Below, piece by piece: positions 1 through 5,860 of a stretch of DNA of 8,004 nucleotides (the first letter of the stretch is position 1; each line of letters begins with the position of its first letter). Source of the stretch: an uncultured Atopobiaceae bacterium. Its GTDB lineage: Bacteria; Actinomycetota; Coriobacteriia; Coriobacteriales; Atopobiaceae. The stretch covers positions 1 through 8,004 of the forward strand of contig CALUJT010000096.1 of NCBI GenBank assembly GCA_944321005.1, in the 5' to 3' direction. Made by a program: the position numbers and the translations under genes. The notes under the pieces are model-generated. The model saw only the letters and a list, made by a program, of their open reading frames with translations, did not search any database and had not been told where the DNA came from.

Positions 1-725
1 AAGGTCACCTCGCGCGCCACGTGCGCGCCGCCCGCGAGCTCGGCGCGGAATACCTCGGCCACCGTTGCGGCGTCCCACCCGAAGACGCCGCAGCCAAAGG
101 CTCCCAGCACGAGCTTCTCGTGACCCAGGTCGTCCGCCACCGCCATCACCATGCGAACGCGGTCGCGCAGCGCGGCGAGCAGGGCGTCCTCGGAGACGCG
201 GTACTCCTCCCGAGCGCGACGGGCGTCGGGCGCGGCGGCAACGATGACGTCGGCATAGGAGTGGAAGCCGTCCCGCTCGAAGCGCACGCGCGGCACCGCG
301 AGCGCGCGGTTGCGGTAGAGGTGGCAGTTGACGTTGCGGCGGCGGTTCTCGGCGTACCAGCCGCCCTTCTCGGCAAGCACGTTGAAGAGGAAGCTCGCCG
401 AGCAGAGCGCCTGCTCCTGGCCCCAGTTGCCGCGGTCGTAGCCGCCGCCCGGGTAGAGGAAGGAGGCGAAGTCCAGGACGGCGAGGTCGCAGGCCGAGGC
501 CAGGCCGCGCCCGCGCTCCAGGACCGCCCGCACGCCGTCCTGCTCGACGACCGCCACCTCCGGCACGCGGCCCTCCGCGGCGGGCCTGGGCGACGGCGCG
601 CCGTCGTAGGCGCGCGTGGCCGCCACGGCGCGGGCGATCTCCTCGGAGAAGCGCCGCCCCTCGTCCTGGATGTGACGCCTCGCCTGCTCCGCGCGGCTCC
701 CGCGCCTCTGGTTCTTCTCGGCCAT
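1..725 (-). CDS. TIGR02452-family, microbial PARG-like macrodomain protein (3' end cut by window)
   Basis: The reading frame starts at ATG 725, 5 nt after a clear AGGAG, and runs 241 codons off the left edge, so the C-terminus is missing. Family members are poly(ADP-ribose) glycohydrolase-like proteins with a macrodomain fold, thought to remove or bind ADP-ribose in the cytoplasm. A charged N-terminal helix region (about residues 1-45) precedes the core. The core shows DFASFLYPGGG (85-95), the diphosphate-binding GGG loop, then GNWGQEQALC (99-108), where the family normally has QEE, and GAFGCGVFGWD (208-218), the second conserved glycine loop. Residue 105 is Gln (codon CAG at 413-411) where the family has the catalytic Glu, so hydrolase activity is uncertain. 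The gene lies downstream of recN, separated by palindromic repeats and a short dyad, and is probably transcribed on its own. The family assignment is firm; the substrate is not known. Confidence 0.85.
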   Translation of the reverse strand, partial: MAEKNQRRGSRAEQARRHIQDEGRRFSEEIARAVAATRAYDGAPSPRPAAEGRVPEVAVVEQDGVRAVLERGRGLASACDLAVLDFASFLYPGGGYDRGNWGQEQALCSASFLFNVLAEKGGWYAENRRRNVNCHLYRNRALAVPRVRFERDGFHSYADVIVAAAPDARRAREEYRVSEDALLAALRDRVRMVMAVADDLGHEKLVLGAFGCGVFGWDAATVAEVFRAELAGGAHVAREVT

Positions 726-745
726 GTGCGCTCCTCTCGTTGCGA

Positions 746-769
746 CGTTGTGGCAATTCTCGCACAACG
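746..769. promoter_or_regulatory. Operator-like 7-bp dyad upstream of the PARG-like gene
   Basis: CGTTGTG (746-752) and CACAACG (763-769) form a perfect 7-bp inverted repeat around a 10-bp AT-richer spacer. It lies 21 bp before the ATG at 725. On the minus strand the spacer carries GAGAAT, a weak -10 candidate. The position and symmetry would suit a repressor site over the promoter, but a hairpin in the leader or chance are also possible. No regulator is identified. Confidence 0.35.
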
Positions 770-802
770 GCGGGAGGTCGCGCCGACGGGGGCGGGTCGG
801 GG

Positions 803-860
803 GGTCCTGGGCGCGGGCGGACGATTCTCGTGGCGGAAACGTCCGGCAGCACCCAGAACC
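803..860. repeat. 58-bp imperfect palindrome, copy 1
   Basis: This is the left copy of a tandem pair between recN and the PARG-like gene. Its ends are GGTCCTGGG and CCCAGAACC, near-inverted repeats of each other. Inside are CGGACG and CGTCCG arms around a variable middle. It matches copy 2 at 47 of 58 positions; most differences fall in the central loop. There is no T-run next to it, so it does not look like a standard intrinsic terminator. A REP/MITE-like dispersed repeat or an mRNA 3'-end stabiliser for recN would fit. Confidence 0.75.
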
Positions 861-875
861 GAAGGTCGCGGCGGG

Positions 876-933
876 GGTCCTGGGCGCGAGCGGACGTTTC
901 TGCCGAGAAGAACGTCCGGCAGGACCCAGAACC
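876..933. repeat. 58-bp imperfect palindrome, copy 2
   Basis: The right copy has the same length as copy 1 and starts 73 bp after it. It ends 21 bp downstream of the recN stop. Its ends are GGTCCTGGG and CCCAGAACC, and its inner stem is a perfect 8-bp CGGACGTT/AACGTCCG around a 12-nt loop. Arms are conserved between the copies while loops vary, which suggests selection on secondary structure or recurring insertion of a palindromic element. Read on the minus strand it would form a long hairpin at the recN mRNA 3' end. Confidence 0.75.
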
Positions 934-954
934 GGCGTGCGGGCGGCCCGGGGT

Positions 955-2592
955 CTACCGAGAGGAGCTGGCGCGCTCGGCCAGCATCTCGCGGGCGAGG
1001 TCGAGGCTCGCGGCGCCCGTGTCACCGGAGAGCATGCGGGCGACCTCGGCCACGCGCGCCTCGCACGAGATCTCCTCGAGCGTGGTCTCCGGCACGTCAC
1101 CCGCGCTCTTGCGCACGAGGTAGTGCTTCTGCGCGGCCACCGCCACCTGAGCGAGGTGGGTGACCACGATCACCTGGTGCGTCCTCGCCAGGCGCGCGAG
1201 CACGCTCGCGAGCGCCACGGCCGTGGCGCCGCCCACGCCGGCGTCGACCTCGTCGAAGACCAGGGTCTCGCAGTCGTCCGCCTCGCCCAGGACCACCTTG
1301 CAAGCAAGCATCACGCGGCTGACCTCGCCGCCCGAGGCTATGCGGCGCAGCGGCCGCGCCGTAAGGCCGGCGGCCGGCCGGTACAGGAGCTCCACGCGGG
1401 AGGGGCCGCGGCGCCCCCACTCCGCCCGCGGGAGCCGCTCCAGCGAGACCTCGAGCTCGGCGGTGCCCATCTCGAGAAACGTCATCTGCTCGGTGACCGC
1501 CGCCGCCAGCCGGGGCGCGGCCTCGGCGCGCACGGCGTCGAGCGCGTCGGCGGCATCGGCGAGCGCGGCCTCGCGGCGCTCCAGCTCCTCGGCGGTGCGG
1601 CGCTCGAGCTCGCCGCCGTCGCTCGCGGCGGCCACCACCTCGCGGGCGCGCTCGCGGCGCTCCAGGACGTCCGCCATGCCCGGGCCGTAGGCGCGCATGA
1701 GGCCCTGGAGCTTGGCCATGCGCTCCTGCAGGCGCTCGAGCTCCTCGGGATCGAAGTCCAGGCCGCTCGCGTAGCCCCGCAGCTCGGAGGAGACGTCCTC
1801 GACGTCTATGAGCGCGCTCTCGATCGCGCGCGCCCACTTCCCAAGCGCGGGGTCGTAGCGAGACGCGTCCTCGAGCGCGCGGGCGGCGTCTCCCAGCGCG
1901 TCGCAGGCCCCGCCCTCGCCGGATATGAGCCCGCGCGCGCCGGCCGCGGCCTCCATGAGGGCCTCGCCGTGCTCCACGCGCGGGAGCTCCGCCTCGAGCT
2001 CCTCGAGCTCGCCCTCGCGCGGGTCGACCTCGTCGATGCGCCGCAGCACGAAGGCGGCCTCGTCCAGCCTCTCCCCCGTCGCGCGGCTCATCTCGCGCAC
2101 GCGCTCGAGCTCGGCCGCCGCCTCCGCAGCGGCGTCGAGCGCCCCCTGGTAGGCCCGCAGGGCCTCGGCCGCCGCGTCGCCGATCCACGAGTCGAGCATG
2201 TCGACGTGCGTCTGGACGGCGAGCAGGCGCTGGTGCTCGTGCTGGCCGCAGAGGTCCACGGTGGCGCCCACGCGCGCCGCGAGCTCGCGCACGCTCGCCA
2301 TGCGCCCGTCCAGCTCCACGCGCCCGCGGCCGTCAGCGCCCACGCGTCTGCGCACGACCGTGCCGTCCTCGTCGTCCCCGCGCAGGAAGAGCCTGCCCTC
2401 GACCTCTAGGGCGTCCGAGCCCTCGCGCACCATGCCGGCGTCGGAGCGCTCCCCCACCAGCAGCTTGATGGAGGAGAGAAGGGCCGTCTTGCCCGCGCCC
2501 GTCTCTCCCGTGAGCACGGTGAGGCCGGGAGCGGGCTCGATGGAGGCGTCGCGGATGAGCGCGACGTTGCGGGCGCGCAGCTCGTCGATCAC
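955..2592 (-). CDS. recN: DNA repair protein RecN
   Basis: This is a 545-aa SMC-like ATPase, full length for RecN, a cytoplasmic protein that gathers at double-strand breaks and promotes recombinational repair. The N-terminus LTGETGAGKT (27-36) holds the Walker A motif. The middle (about 150-370) is Glu/Ala/Arg-rich with heptad-like spacing, fitting the antiparallel coiled coil. The C-terminal half has the ABC signature SGGEVSR (420-426), Walker B ending LVFDEVDAG with D447/E448, and the switch histidine in VTHLAQVA (H479). The start is GTG at 2592: an in-frame TGA lies three codons upstream, and MIDELRARNVALIRD matches the family N-terminus. The start overlaps the stop of a possible 18-codon ORF that bridges from nadK, so translational coupling is likely. 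No LexA-like box was seen just upstream. Expression probably depends on nadK transcription. Confidence 0.97.
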   Translation of the reverse strand: MIDELRARNVALIRDASIEPAPGLTVLTGETGAGKTALLSSIKLLVGERSDAGMVREGSDALEVEGRLFLRGDDEDGTVVRRRVGADGRGRVELDGRMASVRELAARVGATVDLCGQHEHQRLLAVQTHVDMLDSWIGDAAAEALRAYQGALDAAAEAAAELERVREMSRATGERLDEAAFVLRRIDEVDPREGELEELEAELPRVEHGEALMEAAAGARGLISGEGGACDALGDAARALEDASRYDPALGKWARAIESALIDVEDVSSELRGYASGLDFDPEELERLQERMAKLQGLMRAYGPGMADVLERRERAREVVAAASDGGELERRTAEELERREAALADAADALDAVRAEAAPRLAAAVTEQMTFLEMGTAELEVSLERLPRAEWGRRGPSRVELLYRPAAGLTARPLRRIASGGEVSRVMLACKVVLGEADDCETLVFDEVDAGVGGATAVALASVLARLARTHQVIVVTHLAQVAVAAQKHYLVRKSAGDVPETTLEEISCEARVAEVARMLSGDTGAASLDLAREMLAERASSSR

Positions 2593-2645
2593 GCGGGGTC
2601 ACCGCCCCTCGCCGCGACCCGCCCGCCCTTCTCGGCAGGCGCCAT
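2589..2645 (-). CDS. Possible 18-codon bridging ORF between nadK and recN
   Basis: An ATG at 2645 overlaps the nadK stop (TGATG) and opens an 18-codon frame, MAPAEKGGRVAARGGDPA. Its TGA overlaps the recN GTG start as GTGA. AGGTGG lies 7 nt before the ATG and could serve as its ribosome site. The arrangement could carry ribosomes from nadK to recN across a 52-nt gap where recN has only a distant GAGGGG. No family is recognised and the peptide may have no function of its own. It could equally be chance in GC-rich sequence. Confidence 0.3.
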   Translation of the reverse strand: MAPAEKGGRVAARGGDPA

Positions 2646-3502
2646 CACTTGCCCACCTGCCCGTAGAAGACGCGGGAGACCGAGTCGTAGAAGCTCTGGG
2701 CGCTGCGGTCGAGGAGGACCAGGTCGCCCGGGCCCCTGCGCACGCAGGCGCGCACGCCGCGCCAGCCCTTCTCGCGCGGGACGGGCTGGCCGTCCGCGAA
2801 GAAGTGGCGCATGACGGGGCGCTCCGGGCTCATCTCTATCTCCACCACGTCCGCGGGCGAGGTGAGGAAGGCGCGCGCCATGATGGTGTGCGGGGCTATG
2901 GGCACGCACACCATGCCGGTGAACTCGGGCGTTACGATGGGCCCGCCCGCGGCGAGCGCATAGCCCGTGGAGCCCGTTGCCGTGGAGACCACGAAGCCGT
3001 CGCCGCGAAGGCGGTCGATGTGCTTGCCGGAGACGGAGACGTCGAACTCCACCATGTTGCCGGCGCCCCCGCGCGAGACCGCGAAGTCGTTGAGGGCGAA
3101 GCAGTGGCGGGAGTGGGTGCCGCCCTCCTTGTCCTCGAACTCGCACTCTATGTCCAGCGTGGCGCGGCGCGAGACGTGGAGCTCGCCCGCGAGGGCGTCT
3201 CCCACGGTGACGATGAGGTCCTCGGGGCCGGCAGCGGTGAGAAAGCCGAGGTGGCCATAGGAGATACCCACCACGGGCACCCCGGTGTAGCCGACGATCC
3301 TCGCGGCGCGCAGCAGCGTGCCGTCCCCGCCGAGCGAGACCACGAGGTCGCAGCCCTCCGCGGAGTCGTCGGCGTTGGGGAAGAGCTTCTTGTCGCGGGC
3401 CCAGGCCACGTCCGCGCCCTGGTCGAAGAGCCAGTCCTCGAGATGACGCGCGCCCTCGAGGGCGTCTGCGCGCGAGAAGTTGGGAACGATGAGAACCTTC
3501 AC
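2645..3502 (-). CDS. nadK: NAD kinase
   Basis: This 285-aa cytoplasmic enzyme phosphorylates NAD to NADP using ATP or polyphosphate. Motifs in order are: an N-terminal Rossmann-like strand MKVLIVPNF; the nucleotide-binding GGDGT (58-62) in LVVSLGGDGTLLRAAR; SYGHLGFLT (81-89); the ALND motif (136-139); and GDGFVVSTATGSTGY (167-181), followed by AGGPIVTPEF. Together these are diagnostic of the family, and length is normal. The start is GTG at 3502, supported by AAGGAG 8 nt upstream. It follows tlyA after a 240-bp gap with a large symmetric repeat, so it may have its own promoter. recN is 52 nt downstream. The tlyA-nadK-recN neighbourhood recurs in Clostridia and Actinobacteria. Confidence 0.97.
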   Translation of the reverse strand: MKVLIVPNFSRADALEGARHLEDWLFDQGADVAWARDKKLFPNADDSAEGCDLVVSLGGDGTLLRAARIVGYTGVPVVGISYGHLGFLTAAGPEDLIVTVGDALAGELHVSRRATLDIECEFEDKEGGTHSRHCFALNDFAVSRGGAGNMVEFDVSVSGKHIDRLRGDGFVVSTATGSTGYALAAGGPIVTPEFTGMVCVPIAPHTIMARAFLTSPADVVEIEMSPERPVMRHFFADGQPVPREKGWRGVRACVRRGPGDLVLLDRSAQSFYDSVSRVFYGQVGK

Positions 3503-3522
3503 CCGTGGGTCTCCTTCTCATA

Positions 3523-3560
3523 GGTTGCGACTTGAGTGTATCACCGGGCGGGCCCGATCC
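3523..3560 (-). promoter_or_regulatory. Weak candidate promoter for nadK-recN
   Basis: On the minus strand TACACT (3540-3535) is a passable -10 box, about 33 nt before the nadK GTG, and would give a short leader. No good -35 is present at 16-18 bp; that stretch is GC-rich (GGGCCCGCCCGG). This is a tentative call. Read-through from tlyA across the repeat element is an alternative. Confidence 0.25.
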
Positions 3561-3597
3561 GAGCAGCCACCGCCCGATGTGCAGGCAAAGAGCGCGA

Positions 3598-3733
3598 CGT
3601 GCGTTTGTAGGGTAGTTTCACACGCCCATCCCAGATACCCTACAAATGCAACGAGCTTCTGAGCAGGCAAAACGTTTAATTTCATTTGCAGGGTATCCGA
3701 AGGTGCGCCCCGCAAATACCCTACAAACGCACG
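3598..3733. repeat. 136-bp doubly symmetric element built from four GTAGGGTA-type motifs
   Basis: Four copies of a TTTGTAGGGTA motif alternate in orientation. The outer pair (3598-3614 and 3717-3733) is a perfect 17-bp inverted repeat, CGTGCGTTTGTAGGGTA. The inner pair (3634-3648 and 3683-3697) matches at 14 of 15 positions (GATACCCTRCAAATG). Both pairs share one centre at 3665.5. Seen another way, two 43-bp inverted repeats (3604-3646 and 3685-3727), each with a 21-bp spacer, lie exactly 81 bp apart. The centre is AT-rich for this genome and contains AAACGTTT. The element begins 9 bp after the tlyA stop and lies upstream of nadK. It could be a cluster of operator sites, a pair of mRNA hairpins, or a small palindromic mobile element. 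No clear target-site duplication was seen. Confidence 0.85.
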
Positions 3734-3742
3734 GCACGAGGA

Positions 3743-4480
3743 CTATCGGTCGCGCACGCCGCAGAGCAGGTACTCGACGTTGCCCTTGTGGCCCGTGATG
3801 GGGCTCTCGCAGGTGCCCGCCACCGCGAGGCCCGCCCGCTCGAAGGCGCCGCGCACGCGCTCGAGGGCCGCCTCGCGCACCGCGGGGTCGCGGACCACGC
3901 CGCCCTCCCCCACGTCCTCGCGCGGAGCCTCGAACTGGGGCTTCACCAGCGTGAGGAAGGTCCCGCCCGGGCGCAGCAGCTCCATGACGGCGGGAAGCAC
4001 CGTGACGACCGAGGTGAAGGAGACGTCGCACACGGCCAGGTCCACGACGCCCGTCCCCACGATTCCAGGCACGTCGACGATGTTGGTGCGCTCCAGGAGC
4101 CGCACGCGCGGATCCCGCCTGAGCTCCCAGGAGAACTGGGCGTAGCCCACGTCAACGGAGATGACGGAGGCGGCGCCGCGCTTGAGGAGGCAGTCGGTGA
4201 AGCCGCCCGTGGAGCACCCCACGTCCAGGCAGGAGAGTCCCTCCGGGTTCACATCAAAGGCGGAGAGACCGCGCTCGAGCTTGAGGCCCCCGCGGCTCAC
4301 GTAGCGGGAGCGGCCGCGCACGTGGAGCTCGATCCCGGGGCGCACCTGCTCGCCCGGGGAGGTGAGGCGTCTGTCCGTAGTGGAGACCTCGCCTGCCATG
4401 ACGGCGCGCAACGCCTCGTCTCTTGTCGAGAAGAACCCCTGCTCGACGAGCTCTGCGTCAAGACGGCGCCGGGCGGCCAC
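3743..4480 (-). CDS. tlyA: TlyA-family rRNA (cytidine-2'-O)-methyltransferase with S4 domain
   Basis: This 245-aa protein has an N-terminal S4 RNA-binding domain (about 3-57, RRRLDAELVEQGFF onward), the conserved linker YVSRGGLKLERGL (60-72) and an FtsJ-like Rossmann methyltransferase domain. The SAM-binding loop is DVGCSTGGFTD (86-96). The tetrad described for M. tuberculosis TlyA (K69, D154, K182, E238) appears here as K67, D152, K180 and E236, a constant offset of two. Family members 2'-O-methylate cytidines in 16S and/or 23S rRNA, and their loss gives capreomycin resistance in mycobacteria. The frame is open to 4564, but the GTG at 4480 was chosen: it follows the xseB stop by one base, has GAGG upstream, and MAARRRLDAEL is the family start. 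Upstream residues would lie inside xseB. It is the last gene of the asp23-nusB-xseB-tlyA unit. Confidence 0.95.
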   Translation of the reverse strand: MAARRRLDAELVEQGFFSTRDEALRAVMAGEVSTTDRRLTSPGEQVRPGIELHVRGRSRYVSRGGLKLERGLSAFDVNPEGLSCLDVGCSTGGFTDCLLKRGAASVISVDVGYAQFSWELRRDPRVRLLERTNIVDVPGIVGTGVVDLAVCDVSFTSVVTVLPAVMELLRPGGTFLTLVKPQFEAPREDVGEGGVVRDPAVREAALERVRGAFERAGLAVAGTCESPITGHKGNVEYLLCGVRDR

Positions 4481-4481
4481 G

Positions 4482-4787
4482 CTACGCCTCGTCGGGGGCG
4501 GAAGCGTCGTCCGGGGTGGCGGCGTCACTCTTCTCGGGCTCGCCCTTCTCCGTGCCCGCAGCATCGCCCGAGCCCCGGAGCTCGCCCAGGCGGGCCTCCT
4601 CCTCCGGGGAGAAGTCGGTGGTGTCCACGAGGCTCACTGCCTTGGAGCCAAGGGCGATGGCCTCGTCAAAGAGATCGAGCGAGCGCTCGAGGGAGACGTC
4701 CTTGTCGCGCACCTCGGAGACGATGACGTCCAGGCGCTCGGCGATGTCCCCGAAGGTCTGGTAGCCGGAGACGTCAACCTTGGCCAT
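4482..4787 (-). CDS. xseB: Exodeoxyribonuclease VII small subunit
   Basis: This is a 101-aa protein. Residues 11-58 match the XseB helical hairpin (FGDIAERLDVIVSEV, then VSLERSLDLFDEAIALG). The small subunit wraps the coiled-coil arms of XseA and is needed for exonuclease VII, a cytoplasmic single-strand DNA nuclease. After residue 60 the protein has an acidic, Ala/Asp/Glu/Pro-rich tail, longer than the usual 70-80-aa family length and probably disordered. The ATG at 4787 has GGAGG 10 nt upstream. It overlaps the nusB frame by 14 bp, and tlyA starts one base after its stop, so the genes are probably co-translated. The usual partner gene xseA is not next to it and there is no room for it in this window. 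Confidence 0.9.
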   Translation of the reverse strand: MAKVDVSGYQTFGDIAERLDVIVSEVRDKDVSLERSLDLFDEAIALGSKAVSLVDTTDFSPEEEARLGELRGSGDAAGTEKGEPEKSDAATPDDASAPDEA

Positions 4788-5343
4788 TACTCAGCCTCCT
4801 CCGTGGCGTCCCGGCAGCGGCGTCCTGCTCGGCAGCAGCCGCCTGCTCCTCAGCGGCGGCCTCGGCCGCAGCGGCCTCCGCGGCCGCTCGCGCCTCCGCG
4901 GCCTCGCGCGCCGCGGCGACGACGTCCACGCCGGCGTCGAGGTCGTCCGCCACACGGCCGAGGAGGCCGTTCACGAAGCGAGAGGACTCGTCGGTGCCGA
5001 AGGCCTTGGCCAGCTCGACGCACTCGTCGATGGCGACGGCCTGGTCAACCTCGTCGACGAAGAGCATCTCGTAGAGGGCCATCCTGAGGAGGTTGCGGTC
5101 CACGCCGTTCATGCGCGAGAGCGACCAGCCCGTCGAGCGCATGGAGATGACGGCGTCGAGCTCGAGGCGCATCTCGTCCACGCCCAGGGCGATCCTTCGG
5201 GCATAGTCGTCCAGCGGCCCCTCGGAGAGCGCGTAGTCGTCGTCGAGGACCGAGAGAACGGCACGGGAGTTGGCCTCCGCCTGGAACAGCAGCTGGAGGG
5301 CCTGGCTGCGGGCAAGCGTGCGCCCGCCGAAGTGAGTGCTCAA
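4774..5343 (-). CDS. nusB: Transcription antitermination factor NusB
   Basis: This protein is 189 aa as read. Residues 8-136 form the all-helical NusB domain, with TLARSQALQLLFQAE near the start and the C-terminal signature AIDECVELAKAFGTDESSRFVNGLL (begins at residue 104). NusB binds boxA RNA with NusE/S10 and acts in rRNA antitermination. Residues 140-177 are an Ala/Glu-rich extension, probably helical or disordered. The last residues turn abruptly basic (GTPRRRLSNGQG). A one-base shift at the GGG run 4812-4810 would give an acidic end and a TAATG junction with xseB, suggesting a frameshift in the tail. The start is TTG at 5343: AAGGAG lies 9 nt upstream, an in-frame TAA lies three codons back, and no other start would keep the domain whole. 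asp23 ends 6 bp upstream. Confidence 0.94.
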   Translation of the reverse strand: MSTHFGGRTLARSQALQLLFQAEANSRAVLSVLDDDYALSEGPLDDYARRIALGVDEMRLELDAVISMRSTGWSLSRMNGVDRNLLRMALYEMLFVDEVDQAVAIDECVELAKAFGTDESSRFVNGLLGRVADDLDAGVDVVAAAREAAEARAAAEAAAAEAAAEEQAAAAEQDAAAGTPRRRLSNGQG

Positions 5344-5349
5344 GTGAGG

Positions 5350-5712
5350 TTACTCCTTGGGGAAGACGAGGCTGTCAATGCACACGTCCACGGCGGCCAC
5401 GCCAACGCCGATCTGCTCGGTGATGGCCTCGGCCACGGCGGCGCGGACGTCTGCCGCGAGCTTGGTGAACGGGTAGCCGTAGAAGACGGCGAGGTGCACG
5501 GTCACGTGGAGGGAGTCGTCCTCGACGGTGGACTCGACGGCCTTCTCGGGCGCGACGGTCCTGCTCGTGAAGACGGAGATGAGGCTCGAGGCGATGTCGT
5601 TGCCGCCAACGGAGGCGACCCCGGCAACGCGGCGGGCGGCGATCGAGACAATCGTGGAGACGACATCCCTGGAGATGCCGATGCCAGAAACGTGGAGCTC
5701 GCTTTCGGCCAT
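5350..5712 (-). CDS. Asp23/Gls24 (YqhY-type) family protein
   Basis: This is a 120-aa protein with the Asp23/Gls24 domain across most of its length: ELHVSGIGISRDVVSTIVSI at the N-terminus, RRVAGVASVGG (28-37), and LHVTVHLAVFYGYPFTKLA (68-86). It is a small soluble protein. Relatives are linked to envelope stress (Asp23) or to acetyl-CoA carboxylase control (YqhY, encoded between acc genes and nusB in Bacillus). Its place just before nusB points to the YqhY type. The ATG at 5712 was chosen over an upstream in-frame ATG at 5763 because GAGGAGG lies 6 nt before it and the family starts here. It is the first gene of the unit running through nusB, xseB and tlyA, and AAGGAG near its end serves nusB. 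Confidence 0.9.
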   Translation of the reverse strand: MAESELHVSGIGISRDVVSTIVSIAARRVAGVASVGGNDIASSLISVFTSRTVAPEKAVESTVEDDSLHVTVHLAVFYGYPFTKLAADVRAAVAEAITEQIGVGVAAVDVCIDSLVFPKE

Positions 5713-5733
5713 GGAGACCCTCCTCGTCGAAAC

Positions 5734-5749
5734 CGGGCCCTCGGGCCCG
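5734..5749 (-). other. GC-rich hairpin in the asp23 leader
   Basis: CGGGCCC and GGGCCCG are separated by two bases, allowing a 6-bp all-GC stem with a 4-nt loop. It lies between the predicted -10 box and the ribosome site, ending about 22 nt before the ATG. There is no U-run, so it is not a terminator. It may protect the 5' end or modulate translation. Confidence 0.4.
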
Positions 5750-5769
5750 TTGCGTCCATTCACCCAACC

Positions 5770-5798
5770 AGTATACCCGTTGCCGCCCTGCGTGCGCG
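5770..5798 (-). promoter_or_regulatory. Candidate promoter for asp23-nusB-xseB-tlyA
   Basis: On the minus strand TATACT (5775-5770) is a near-consensus -10 box, directly after the efp terminator and about 57 nt before the asp23 ATG. The -35 region is GC-rich and has no good TTGACA match at 16-18 bp, so strength is uncertain. Its position between a terminator and the first gene of a tight cluster supports the call. Confidence 0.45.
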
Positions 5799-5799
5799 G

Positions 5800-5839
5800 C
5801 TAACAAAATGCCCGCGGGGGCGCGACGTCCCCGCGGGCA
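5800..5839 (-). terminator. Intrinsic terminator of efp
   Basis: A perfect 11-bp stem TGCCCGCGGGG/CCCCGCGGGCA (5839-5829 with 5819-5809) with a 9-nt loop is followed on the minus strand by TTTTGTTAG. It lies 21 bp after the efp stop. A smaller CCCCTC/GAGGGG hairpin (5855-5843) lies just before it. The T-run occurs only on the minus side, so termination is one-directional. Confidence 0.92.
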
Positions 5840-5860
5840 GGACCCCTCTGAGGGGAGGTG

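Noticed and set aside
21..1163. Long plus-strand open frame (380 codons) opposite the PARG-like gene and recN
   Set aside because: It is an antisense shadow of high-GC coding sequence: no domain, Arg/Ala/Gly/His-rich composition, and it runs through the palindromic repeats.
724..2409. 561-codon plus-strand open frame antisense to recN
   Set aside because: RecN on the minus strand has all family motifs; the antisense frame has none and its composition is typical of a complementary-frame artefact.
3618..4031. Minus-strand frame of 137 codons ending with Cys-rich CVCRV/CICRV repeats
   Set aside because: The repeated peptides come from the GTAGGGTA palindromes read in one frame; the rest is an out-of-frame reading of tlyA.
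4481..4564. N-terminal extension of tlyA to the upstream start at 4564
   Set aside because: It would lie wholly inside xseB, lacks family similarity, and the GTG at 4480 with GAGG upstream gives the expected S4-domain start.
5713..5763. Upstream ATG at 5763 for the Asp23/Gls24 gene
   Set aside because: It would place the start at the predicted transcription start and ahead of the leader hairpin; the ATG at 5712 has a strong ribosome site and matches the family.
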